24,417 bases of DNA, taken from assembly GCA_017411125.1 (NCBI GenBank), contig JAFPNP010000187.1:1-24417 (forward strand), read 5' to 3'. The notes below the pieces were generated by a model. It made no database searches and was not told the origin of the DNA. It saw only the letters and a list, made by a program, of their open reading frames with translations. The DNA is from Kiritimatiellia bacterium. GTDB taxonomy: Bacteria > Verrucomicrobiota > Kiritimatiellia > RFP12 > UBA1067. Made by a program: the position numbers and the translations under genes. Of the stretch, positions 6,166 through 13,124 are shown in pieces (the first letter of the stretch is position 1; each line of letters starts with the position of its first letter).

Positions 6166-7284
6166 TTACATGCTGCGCCGCAGGGTTATGTGCGTGATTT
6201 CCGGCGGCACGCCGATGCGCGTCGGGAAGCCTGCCCATTGTCCTGTGCCGGCGTTCACGTAGAGTTGAAGTCCGTGTTCGCGGTAGAGGCCGCGGACGTG
6301 GCCTTCGTTGGCGCGCGCGACGAGCCTGTCGAGGCCGAAGACGGCCCCGCCGTGCGTGTGCCCGGAAAGCTGCATCCGGACGCCGAGTTCCGCGTGCGCG
6401 GCGAGCCGGGTTGGGCGGTGCGCGAGAAGGATGCGGAAGGGCGGCGTTCCGGCGCACGCGGCGGCGGCGTCCGAATCGAGGCTGACGGGATCGTTCACGC
6501 CGGCTATGACGAGCGCGTCCGCGCCGCGTCTTGCGACGTGCGCGGCGTTCTCCAGCATGCGTATGCCGCAGTCGCGGAACACCTTGCGCCATTCGCCGTA
6601 TCCGGAATAGTATTCGTGGTTGCCGGTGCAGCCGAACACGCCGTCCGCCGCGCGAAGCTCGGCGAGCGGAAGAACGTCCGCGGCGCGGACGTCTGCGGCG
6701 CCGTCCACGAAGTCGCCCGTTATCGCTATGGCGTCGGGCTTGAGCGCGTTCGCGAGCCGCACCACGCCGGCGGTGCGTTCTGCCCGCGCGGCGGCGCTTA
6801 TGTGAAGGTCGGAAAGATGCGCAATCCTGTATCCGTCGAACGCCGCCGGAAGATCCGGGAAGAAGAGCGTCACGTCCACCACGTCCGGAAGGCGGATGCC
6901 GTCATGCACGCCCTTGGCGGCGACGCCCGCCGCGCCAAACGACAACGCTCCTGCGATGAACCGCCTACGGCCCGGCTCGACGGTGCCGCCGCAACGCCGC
7001 AGCGCCGCCGTCGCGATGGAAAACGCGGCGCCCGCGACGGCGGACACGAGCACGAAATCGTAAAGCACCGACAGCGCATGGATCGCGCCCTCCGGCATTT
7101 CAGGGAGAAACATGCTCCCGCCGAACGTGGCGAACCACGTGAACTTCAGCGAGAACGCCAGCAGCGCGGCGGCGAGGCATGCGTTCCATTTGCGCGGAAG
7201 CGCAAGCGGTTTGACCAGCGTGGCATACGCCAGGGCCGCGCAGAGCGGCCCCAGCGAAAGAAAGAATGCGCGGAACAGGTTCAT
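6166..7284 (-). CDS. Membrane-anchored metallophosphoesterase (YkuE/YaeI-like)
   Basis: 372 residues. Three hydrophobic segments span about 5-95, then a calcineurin-like domain from about 150. All metal-binding blocks are present: LSDLHI (Asp159, His161), GDFVDG (Asp191), GNHEYY (Asn222, His223), LAHRP (His289) and LSGHTHGG (His309, His311), so a two-metal phosphoesterase is expected. Related YaeI and YkuE act on UDP-diacylglucosamine-like lipids or wall polymers; the substrate here is unknown. Between the membrane part and the catalytic domain is GRRRFIAGALSFGAAGVAA (105-123), which looks like a twin-arginine signal in an internal position. It starts 12 bases after the GH43-CE15 gene, so it is co-transcribed with it. 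Confidence 0.87.
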   Translation of the reverse strand: MNLFRAFFLSLGPLCAALAYATLVKPLALPRKWNACLAAALLAFSLKFTWFATFGGSMFLPEMPEGAIHALSVLYDFVLVSAVAGAAFSIATAALRRCGGTVEPGRRRFIAGALSFGAAGVAAKGVHDGIRLPDVVDVTLFFPDLPAAFDGYRIAHLSDLHISAAARAERTAGVVRLANALKPDAIAITGDFVDGAADVRAADVLPLAELRAADGVFGCTGNHEYYSGYGEWRKVFRDCGIRMLENAAHVARRGADALVIAGVNDPVSLDSDAAAACAGTPPFRILLAHRPTRLAAHAELGVRMQLSGHTHGGAVFGLDRLVARANEGHVRGLYREHGLQLYVNAGTGQWAGFPTRIGVPPEITHITLRRSM

Positions 7285-7296
7285 GAGGCGGCCGCA

Positions 7297-9453
7297 TCAA
7301 CGCGCGGCGGCTTTCGTCTGCCAGCCGTGGATGTCGGCGAAGTCCATGTAGCGGCCCCAGTCGTAGGGCGTGAGGAAGTGCTGGCCGGTACGGATGTGGT
7401 ACGACACGCATCCACCCTGCTGCGGCGCCTCGGGGACGGGCCAGCTGTCGCCGACAAGTCCTTTCTTGCCGTAAAGCTCCCACGCGGGCGAGGCCAGCTT
7501 CGCAGCCCACCATTCGCCGAGCTGTCCGCACCAGTGGTCTTCCGTGGCGGAGCCGATGCAGACGAGACGCGGGGCGATGAGCGCGATCATCTGGTGCTGG
7601 TCGAAATCCATCGTCATTTCCTTGCCGACGTACTTGCGGTAGTTCTTGCAGAACCAGTGGTGCAGTCTGCGCGTGATGATTTCGATGCTTTCGGATCTGG
7701 GCTGGTCGATGTGGTTCAGCTTCGCGCCGCTGCAGCCGGATTCGTTGGAACATGCCATGGCGAAGCGCTTGTCGGTGGCGCCGGTCCAGAGGGCGGTCTT
7801 GCCGCCGCGCGAGTGCCCGACGACGCCTACGTGCTTCGCGTCGATCGCGGGCTCGGTCTCCATCCAGTCGAGGACGCGGCTGGCGCCCCAGGCCCATGCG
7901 GAGATCGTGGCCCACGATGCGTCGTCGCGCTCCTTCGCAGGCTGAACGGCGGGGAATATGCCTTGCGAGAAGCCGGCGTTCGGCTTGTCCGCCGCCACCT
8001 TGATCACCGGGAACGCCGCCGTCGCGTAGCCGCGTTCTATGATCTGTTCGACGGGCCAGTACTCGCTCGTCGCGACGGATCCGTCGGCGGCGTACTTGGT
8101 GTGGAAGTCGATCGCGATGTAGACGAACGCCGGCGCGGGTCGGCCTGTCTTCGGGATGTAGACCGTCACGGGGAAGGAGTGCTTGCCGTTTGGACCGTCG
8201 TATTTCACGCGCACGAGCTTGCGCACGGCTTTGCCGCCGAGCGCGTCGCCTTCGGCATACGTCTCGAACGAGACGCGGCTGCGCTCGTTGGCTGCGGCGG
8301 GACGGCGCCCGTACTCGTCCGTTTCGAAACGCGCCAGCAGCTCCCTCGCGCGCGTCTTCTCCCATGCGGCGAGCGACTTGACGTCCGCTCCGGCGAACGT
8401 CTTCATCAGTTCCGGGACGTTCTGCGGCTTCGGGAGGTTTGCGGGACACGGATTCTGCTTGATGATGCATGGCTGGAAGTTTTCGCCCACCTCGATCCAC
8501 GGATGGCCGTCCTTCGTGGTGAACTTCACGTCGGAAGTGTAGGTGTAGCGTATGCCCTGACCGGGATCGCGCGCGTGGAACACGATCTTCCAGTTGCCGG
8601 ACTTGTCCTTGAAGAGCGAGTGGTGCCCCGTGCATTCGTACTTGCCGCGTGGGGCGAGAATCGGCGCCTTGCCCTGCTTCGTGTACGGGCCTTTCACGTT
8701 CGTCGCCGTGGCGAGGCACACGTTGTAGTTGGAGTCGATCACGTGGTGGCTGGAGTACGTCAGCCAGTAGAGGCCGTCTTTCTTGATCAGGCACGGACCT
8801 TCCGCGATGGACCATTGCTTGAAGCGCGGATCCTTGCGGTTCATCTCCCAGTCCTCCTCCGCGCGGATGAGCTTGCGCTGCGTTTCAGGCTTTGCGTGGA
8901 GCAGGTCTTTCTCCAGTTCGCAGATCCACACTTCGTTGCCGGCGTAGAAGTGCGCGTAGAGCATGTAGGGCGTGCCGTCGTCGTCGAGGAAGAAGGAGTT
9001 GTCGATGTTGCCCTGCGGGAAGAAGGGCTTTTTTTCCGGGTTGCGGAACGGGCCGAGCGGCGAGTCGGACACGTCAACGGTTACTTTCTCCTCGGCAGAA
9101 TGGAAAAGATAGTATTTGCCGTTGTACTTGTGCATTTCCGGCGCCCAGAACAGGCGCGAACCGAAACCGTTGCCGTTCACGTACGCGCGGCCGTACCTGT
9201 CGCGTCCCTGGTCTGGCAGCCATTCTTTGAGGTCGGTCGAAGTGTACACCTTGAGCCCAACGGAATCGTCGGACGAAAAATAGAGGTAATAGACGCCGTT
9301 TTCCAGATGGATGAACGGATCGCCGCCGCGGACGCGCTGCCCCGGCGCTTCCGCCGCGCGAAGCCCGGTTGACGCGCAGAGCGCGATTCCCGTCAATGTC
9401 GCATAAAGCGCAGTGCGCAGAGATGCGGTCGCGCTGCCTGAATAGATGTCCAT
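7297..9453 (-). CDS. Secreted bifunctional GH43 glycosidase - CE15 glucuronoyl esterase
   Basis: 718 residues with an N-terminal signal sequence (to about Ala36). Residues about 40-335 form a GH43 five-bladed propeller: base Asp45 (GGDPFI), pKa-tuning Asp151 (NIDNSFFLDDDG) and acid Glu218 (IAEGPCL). GH43 enzymes release arabinose or xylose from hemicellulose. Residues about 345-710 match CE15: nucleophile Ser548 (GHSRGGKTALW), acid Glu571 (SNESGCSG), His692 (GQHFLTPYDW), plus DQHQMIALIAPR and EDHWCGQLGEW. CE15 cuts the ester between glucuronic acid on xylan and lignin. Together this is one protein for glucuronoarabinoxylan-lignin material. The ATG at 9453 has AAGGAG 7 bases upstream and a consensus promoter at 9496-9524. 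No linker-type CBM is evident. Confidence 0.9.
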   Translation of the reverse strand: MDIYSGSATASLRTALYATLTGIALCASTGLRAAEAPGQRVRGGDPFIHLENGVYYLYFSSDDSVGLKVYTSTDLKEWLPDQGRDRYGRAYVNGNGFGSRLFWAPEMHKYNGKYYLFHSAEEKVTVDVSDSPLGPFRNPEKKPFFPQGNIDNSFFLDDDGTPYMLYAHFYAGNEVWICELEKDLLHAKPETQRKLIRAEEDWEMNRKDPRFKQWSIAEGPCLIKKDGLYWLTYSSHHVIDSNYNVCLATATNVKGPYTKQGKAPILAPRGKYECTGHHSLFKDKSGNWKIVFHARDPGQGIRYTYTSDVKFTTKDGHPWIEVGENFQPCIIKQNPCPANLPKPQNVPELMKTFAGADVKSLAAWEKTRARELLARFETDEYGRRPAAANERSRVSFETYAEGDALGGKAVRKLVRVKYDGPNGKHSFPVTVYIPKTGRPAPAFVYIAIDFHTKYAADGSVATSEYWPVEQIIERGYATAAFPVIKVAADKPNAGFSQGIFPAVQPAKERDDASWATISAWAWGASRVLDWMETEPAIDAKHVGVVGHSRGGKTALWTGATDKRFAMACSNESGCSGAKLNHIDQPRSESIEIITRRLHHWFCKNYRKYVGKEMTMDFDQHQMIALIAPRLVCIGSATEDHWCGQLGEWWAAKLASPAWELYGKKGLVGDSWPVPEAPQQGGCVSYHIRTGQHFLTPYDWGRYMDFADIHGWQTKAAAR

Positions 9454-9495
9454 TTCATTCTCCTTTTTTTGTCGTTGTCCGGTGAAAATGCGGCT

Positions 9496-9524
9496 ATTGT
9501 ACCATAACGCCGCCTTGATTTCAA
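9496..9524 (-). promoter_or_regulatory. Sigma70-type promoter of the GH43-CE15 / metallophosphoesterase operon
   Basis: Read on the - strand: TTGAAA (9524-9519), 17-base spacer, TACAAT (9501-9496) with a TGG extension. The leader to the ATG at 9453 is about 35 bases and carries AAGGAG. Same block as the promoter at 9935-9963. Confidence 0.8.
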
Positions 9525-9628
9525 CGCCGCGCCTGCCGCGCCTTCAAATCAAACTCCGATTTATCCGATTCGACCGCTAACGCGGGCGTTTTTTGCGAGT
9601 GTTATATATCGGTGTCTCGTGCTTTCAA

Positions 9629-9772
9629 TTAGCGTATTATGCAATTTTGACAATCGTAAATGGCCTGTTTCCTGACGGGTCGGCAGTATCGGTTGCGGTA
9701 GATCGCGCGGAACGTCGCCTCGGTTTCGGGCGCGTGGCGGCGTATGCGCCTTAGGGCTTGGGGCATCGTCAT
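9629..9772 (-). CDS. Small 47-aa Cys-containing protein, unknown
   Basis: Not recognised. On the - strand an ATG (9770-9772) opens 47 codons ending in TAA (9629-9631). The peptide is basic, begins MTMPQALRRIRRHAPETEAT, and has three cysteines in its last 18 residues (RYCRP ... YDCQNCIIR). Support comes from signals and not from homology: SD GGGAGGA lies 8 bases upstream (9781-9787), and a promoter TTGCGA-16-TAAAAT lies upstream of that (9795-9822). Possible readings are a small regulatory or zinc-binding peptide, or the surviving end of a longer gene. It stands alone between divergent genes, and the AT content rises towards its 3' end. Confidence 0.5.
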   Translation of the reverse strand: MTMPQALRRIRRHAPETEATFRAIYRNRYCRPVRKQAIYDCQNCIIR

Positions 9773-9794
9773 TGCGGTTTTCCTCCCTTGCAGG

Positions 9795-9822
9795 ATTTTA
9801 CACTTTCCCCTTGGGGTCGCAA
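9795..9822 (-). promoter_or_regulatory. Promoter of the 47-aa ORF
   Basis: Read on the - strand: TTGCGA (9822-9817), 16 bases, TAAAAT (9800-9795). The SD of the small ORF follows 7 bases further on, so the leader is short (about 20 bases). Confidence 0.5.
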
Positions 9823-9934
9823 TCGCCTCCCTATAGGCTCACCGCCGTAGATAGTGCAGCGCCTACCCCGCGCCCCTTTCGCCTCGGCACGTGGGGTGAT
9901 TCTGCAGGTGTTTGCTGGCAAAGCGGCGGTGGCG

Positions 9935-9963
9935 TTGAAATCGGGGCGGCGTTATGGTACAAT
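9935..9963 (+). promoter_or_regulatory. Promoter of the YfhO-like / argJ / dnaB / rsmI gene run
   Basis: TTGAAA (9935-9940), 17 bases, TACAAT (9958-9963) with TGG extension; near-identical to the inverted copy at 9496-9524. The -10 ends 9 bases before the mini-ORF ATG (9973) and 46 bases before the main start at 10010. Confidence 0.75.
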
Positions 9964-9972
9964 ACCGCTGCC

Positions 9973-10002
9973 ATGAGAAAAGTCTGTATCGTCGGCGGGT
10001 GA
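9973..10002 (+). CDS. 9-codon mini-ORF (MRKVCIVGG), leader peptide or gene remnant
   Basis: ATG 9 bases after a -10 box, without SD, then nine codons and TGA. The peptide MRKVCIVGG looks like the first strand of a Rossmann dinucleotide-binding protein, which normally continues with another Gly; here the frame stops. The stop is 7 bases before the ATG at 10010, and the GGTGAGG around the stop serves as SD for the next gene, so translation could be coupled. It may be a leaderless leader peptide or the relic of a deleted oxidoreductase start. Confidence 0.3.
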   Translation: MRKVCIVGG

Positions 10003-10009
10003 GGTGTCA

Positions 10010-11890
10010 ATGCAGCTCGTCAAGCAATTTCTGAGGCGTCCTTCAACGGTCGCGTTTCTTGCCATGACGGCTTTGTACGCCGTCTGCATGGGTGGTGTAT
10101 TCTGGGGCACGTGGTCGCTCGACCGTGCGCCGGTGGAGCCGGACAACCCGACGTTCTACCCCGTCGACGAGGCCGCCCGCTGGTTCCGCGCTCTCGTCGG
10201 AGGACACGACTTCGTCCCCTCCGACCTCATGCACGTTCTCGGCGGGATGTACTTCTGGCAGGAGTTGCAATACGCTCTTGCCGGATATCTCGCCGCGCTC
10301 GGCCTCGTGTTCTACCTGCGCGGACGCGGCCTCTCCCGCATCGCCGCGTATTCGGGCGGCGCGGCCTACGGGCTGATGGGCTACACTTTTACCCTGTTTT
10401 CCGCCGGGCATCTGGGCTGGTTCATATGGCTGATGTACGGCCCGTTCGCGTTCGGCCTCGTCGACCGCGCCGTGCGCAAGGGCAAGTGGCGCAACTGGGC
10501 GCTCCTCGGCGCGACGCTCGCATGGGCCGCCGCAAGGCAGCCGGACATGTGGCTGCTCTTCACCGTGCTGACATCCGCATACGGCGTCTGGGCGCTCGTC
10601 CGCGAATGGAGGCGCGTCCGGTTCGTCCGGCTGCTGTGCGGCGGAGTTGTCGCCGCAGCCGTCGCGTGCGCGGTCGGGCTTCCGCAGTTTACCCGCGCAA
10701 TCACGCAGGACGTCGCCGGGCGCGAGGCGCAGATAGCCGAGACGAGCGGCAAGGGCGCGGACGGGAAAGTGGACAAGTCGTCCGACGAGCGCTGGCGTTT
10801 CTGCACAAGCTGGTCGCTGCCGCCGGAGGACACGGCGGAATTCGTCCTGGCGGAAATACACGGCGGGTCTAACGATCCGCGCGTAAGCCCCTCGCGTCCC
10901 TATCGCGGACGCCTCGGGCAGCAGGTGGTAGTGCCGCCAGCCGCCGAGGGGCAGAGGCATCCTGTGACGGGCGAGACGCTCAAGGCCGGCGAGACGATCT
11001 GGATTCCCTACAGGCAGCATTCGCTGTACTTCGGTCTCGTGACGGTGTTCTTCGCCCTGCTTTCGCTGGTTGGGTGGTGGAGGTTCCGCAAGGACGGCAC
11101 GGGGCTTTGGCGCGACGTGCCGTTCTGGGCAGTCGCGGGAGTGGTCGCCTACCTTTGCGCGCTGGGCGCGTTCACGCCGTTCTATCGGCTTGTCTACGCC
11201 TTGCCGTTCGGCGGAACGCTGCGCGCGCCGGTGAAGTTCGTGCATCTGCTGGAGTTCTGCACGGCTGCGCTGGCCGGGTTCGGGTTCGAGGCCGCGCTGC
11301 GCGGATTCCGCAAAGACAAACCGACGCCGTTTGGCGGGCGCGTTCTCGTAGTCGCGCTGGCCGTCGCGAACGTCCTAAACCTTGCGCACGTGGCGTCCAA
11401 GTACTGCGTGGTGGAGGATGTGTCGTTCATGCGCCGTCCGAACGCGGCGGCGGAGGACGTTCTTTCCGCCGGCGGCGGCAAGGTGTTCGTGGCGGTCGCG
11501 CCGCAGCAGGGCGGAAAGGTTATAAAGGATTCGCTTGGTGTGCATCTGGCAGATGTATCGGACGTGCAGACCGGCGCGCGCTTCATTCTCGTGGACGGCG
11601 CGGCGATGCGTGGCAATCCGCGTCTGGACGAAATGCTGAAGGCGGGGCGGTTCGAAGTGGCGGGGCGGTATTCGATGTCGCAGAACGGCGGAATCGTGCG
11701 CGCCGACGGTTCGTCCGCCCGGCTGGCGCTTTTGGCGAGGAAGGATGTTCCGCCGCCGCCTAAGGAGGAAGAGACTGCGCCGGACAGGGCGCGGCAGGCG
11801 ATGGCGCTCGTGTCCGTGCTCGCGACGTTCGGAGTTTTTGCATGGGGGCTGTGCGGCGCCGTGGCTTTGAAACGCAAGGCGGTTGTTTGA
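10010..11890 (+). CDS. Large polytopic membrane protein, YfhO-like
   Basis: 626 residues from the ATG at 10010 (GAGG 5 bases upstream; a GTG two codons earlier is the alternative). There are about ten to twelve hydrophobic segments: one near 12-32, a cluster from about 75 to 225, another from about 345 to 450, and a last near 597-620. A polar loop lies at about 225-335 and a soluble domain at about 450-590. The layout, with an acidic first outer loop (PVEPDN...YPVDEAARWF), resembles YfhO and other GT-C-fold lipid-linked sugar transferases, which act at the outer face of the membrane. I do not see a diagnostic motif, so the function is open. It ends 15 bases before argJ. Confidence 0.6.
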   Translation: MQLVKQFLRRPSTVAFLAMTALYAVCMGGVFWGTWSLDRAPVEPDNPTFYPVDEAARWFRALVGGHDFVPSDLMHVLGGMYFWQELQYALAGYLAALGLVFYLRGRGLSRIAAYSGGAAYGLMGYTFTLFSAGHLGWFIWLMYGPFAFGLVDRAVRKGKWRNWALLGATLAWAAARQPDMWLLFTVLTSAYGVWALVREWRRVRFVRLLCGGVVAAAVACAVGLPQFTRAITQDVAGREAQIAETSGKGADGKVDKSSDERWRFCTSWSLPPEDTAEFVLAEIHGGSNDPRVSPSRPYRGRLGQQVVVPPAAEGQRHPVTGETLKAGETIWIPYRQHSLYFGLVTVFFALLSLVGWWRFRKDGTGLWRDVPFWAVAGVVAYLCALGAFTPFYRLVYALPFGGTLRAPVKFVHLLEFCTAALAGFGFEAALRGFRKDKPTPFGGRVLVVALAVANVLNLAHVASKYCVVEDVSFMRRPNAAAEDVLSAGGGKVFVAVAPQQGGKVIKDSLGVHLADVSDVQTGARFILVDGAAMRGNPRLDEMLKAGRFEVAGRYSMSQNGGIVRADGSSARLALLARKDVPPPPKEEETAPDRARQAMALVSVLATFGVFAWGLCGAVALKRKAVV

Positions 11891-11905
11891 TTCGAGGGTA
11901 AGAAA

Positions 11906-13123
11906 GTGAAAGCAAAGACAATAGAAGGCGGCGTGTGCGCCGCGAAGGGTTTTCGCGCGGCAGGCGTGCCGGCGGCCATAAAATACAAAGGGCGCAACGA
12001 CGTGGCGCTCGTGGTGGCGGATGTTCCGTGCGCGGCGGCGGCGGTGTTTACGACGAACGCGGTCGCGGCGGCGCCTGTGGTGTACGACCGCGAGGTCGTG
12101 CGCGGCGGAAAGGTGCAGGCGATTCTCGCCAACAGCGGCTGCGCCAACGCTTGTACCGGGCCGCAGGGTCTTGCAGATGCGCGCCGCAGCGCGGAGGAGA
12201 CGGCGAAGACGCTCGGCATCGATCCGAAGCTCGTCCTCGTGGCGTCAACCGGCGTCATCGGCCATCCGATGCCGATGGATCGTCTCGTGGCCGGGATGAA
12301 AGACGCCGCGTCGCGTCTTGCGGCCACGCCAGAAGCCGGGCTGGAGGCGGAGAAGGCTGTCATGACGACGGACACTAAGCCCAAGCAGGCGGCGGTGCAG
12401 GTGCGTATCGGCGGACGCACCGTTACGGTTGGCGGCATGTGCAAGGGCTCGGGCATGATCGAGCCGAACATGGCGACGATGCTCGGATTCATCACGACCG
12501 ACGCCGCGATAACGTCCGCAATGCTCCGCCGCGCCCTGCGCAAAGCCATTGCCGTCAGCTTCAACCACGTCGTCGTGGACGGCGACGAATCGACGAACGA
12601 CAGCGTGTTCCTTCTCGCCTCCGGCGCGGCGGGCAATCCCGTAATCGCGTCCGCCGGACCGGACTTCGACGCGTTCGAGGAGGCGCTGACGGTGGTAGGC
12701 GTGTCGCTTGCCAGGCAGATGGCGGCGGACGGCGAGGGCGCGACGAAGTACGTGGAGGTGACGGTGCGCAACGCGAAGACGCAGCGCGACGCGGACCGCG
12801 CCGCTCGTGCCATTGCCAAGTCGCCGCTTGCGAAGACGAGCTGGTTTGGGAAGGATCCCAACTGGGGGCGCGTCCTGGCGGCCGTGGGATACTCCGGCGC
12901 GGCGGTGGACGACCGCAAGGCGGAAGTGTTCTACGGGAAGACATGGGCCTACAGGCGCGGCAAGGTGGCGGACGCCGCGCAGCTCGCTAAGCTCGCGCGG
13001 GAAATGGACGGCGCGGAACTGAAGGTTACCGTGGACCTGCATCTGGGAAACTTTTTGTCCACGATATACACCTGCGATTTCTCGCTAGACTACGTCCACA
13101 TCAACGCCGACTACACCACCTGA
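11906..13123 (+). CDS. argJ: Bifunctional ornithine acetyltransferase / N-acetylglutamate synthase ArgJ
   Basis: Moves the acetyl group from N-acetylornithine to glutamate, closing the cyclic arginine pathway; many members also use acetyl-CoA. The 405-aa length is normal. The self-cleavage site is in KGSGMIEPNMATML: Thr191 becomes the N-terminal nucleophile of the beta chain. Other blocks are ANSGCANACTG, ASTGVIGHPMPMD, VDGDESTNDS, KDPNWGRVLAA and the C-terminal IYTCDFSLDYVHINADYTT typical of the family. It starts with GTG at 11906, supported by GAGGG about 8 bases upstream. One base separates its stop from dnaB. No other arg gene is in the window. Whether it is mono- or bifunctional cannot be read. 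Confidence 0.95.
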   Translation: MKAKTIEGGVCAAKGFRAAGVPAAIKYKGRNDVALVVADVPCAAAAVFTTNAVAAAPVVYDREVVRGGKVQAILANSGCANACTGPQGLADARRSAEETAKTLGIDPKLVLVASTGVIGHPMPMDRLVAGMKDAASRLAATPEAGLEAEKAVMTTDTKPKQAAVQVRIGGRTVTVGGMCKGSGMIEPNMATMLGFITTDAAITSAMLRRALRKAIAVSFNHVVVDGDESTNDSVFLLASGAAGNPVIASAGPDFDAFEEALTVVGVSLARQMAADGEGATKYVEVTVRNAKTQRDADRAARAIAKSPLAKTSWFGKDPNWGRVLAAVGYSGAAVDDRKAEVFYGKTWAYRRGKVADAAQLAKLAREMDGAELKVTVDLHLGNFLSTIYTCDFSLDYVHINADYTT

Positions 13124-13124
13124 C

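Larger units (their letters stand above)
9495..9964. repeat. 34-bp promoter block duplicated in inverted orientation
   Basis: Copy 1 occupies 9495-9528 (- strand), copy 2 9931-9964 (+ strand). They agree at 32 of 34 positions; the only differences are AA versus GG in the spacer. The shared parts are GGCGTTGAAATC and GGCGGCGTTATGGTACAATA. Identity covers the whole spacer, far more than promoter consensus requires, which points to duplication or a shared regulator site. Confidence 0.85.
9454..10009. other. 556-base region between divergent genes, content summary
   Basis: Contains the GH43-CE15 promoter (9496-9524, -), a 47-codon ORF (9629-9772, -) with promoter and SD, a second copy of the GH43-type promoter (9935-9963, +) and a 9-codon mini-ORF (9973-10002, +). 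At 9534-9628 I see only AT-richer sequence with a weak 4-bp hairpin and a T6 run near 9589-9595. At 9823-9930 I see nothing recognisable. Confidence 0.7.

Noticed and set aside
5785..9372. 1195-codon open frame on the + strand, antisense to three genes
   Set aside because: Arg/Val/Gly-rich product without any motif, opposite genes with clear catalytic residues; GC-rich codon usage leaves long stop-free antisense frames.
9772..10002. 76-codon + strand frame ending with the mini-ORF
   Set aside because: It begins upstream of the promoter at 9935-9963, has no SD and no recognisable pattern; only its last nine codons could be translated from the predicted transcript.
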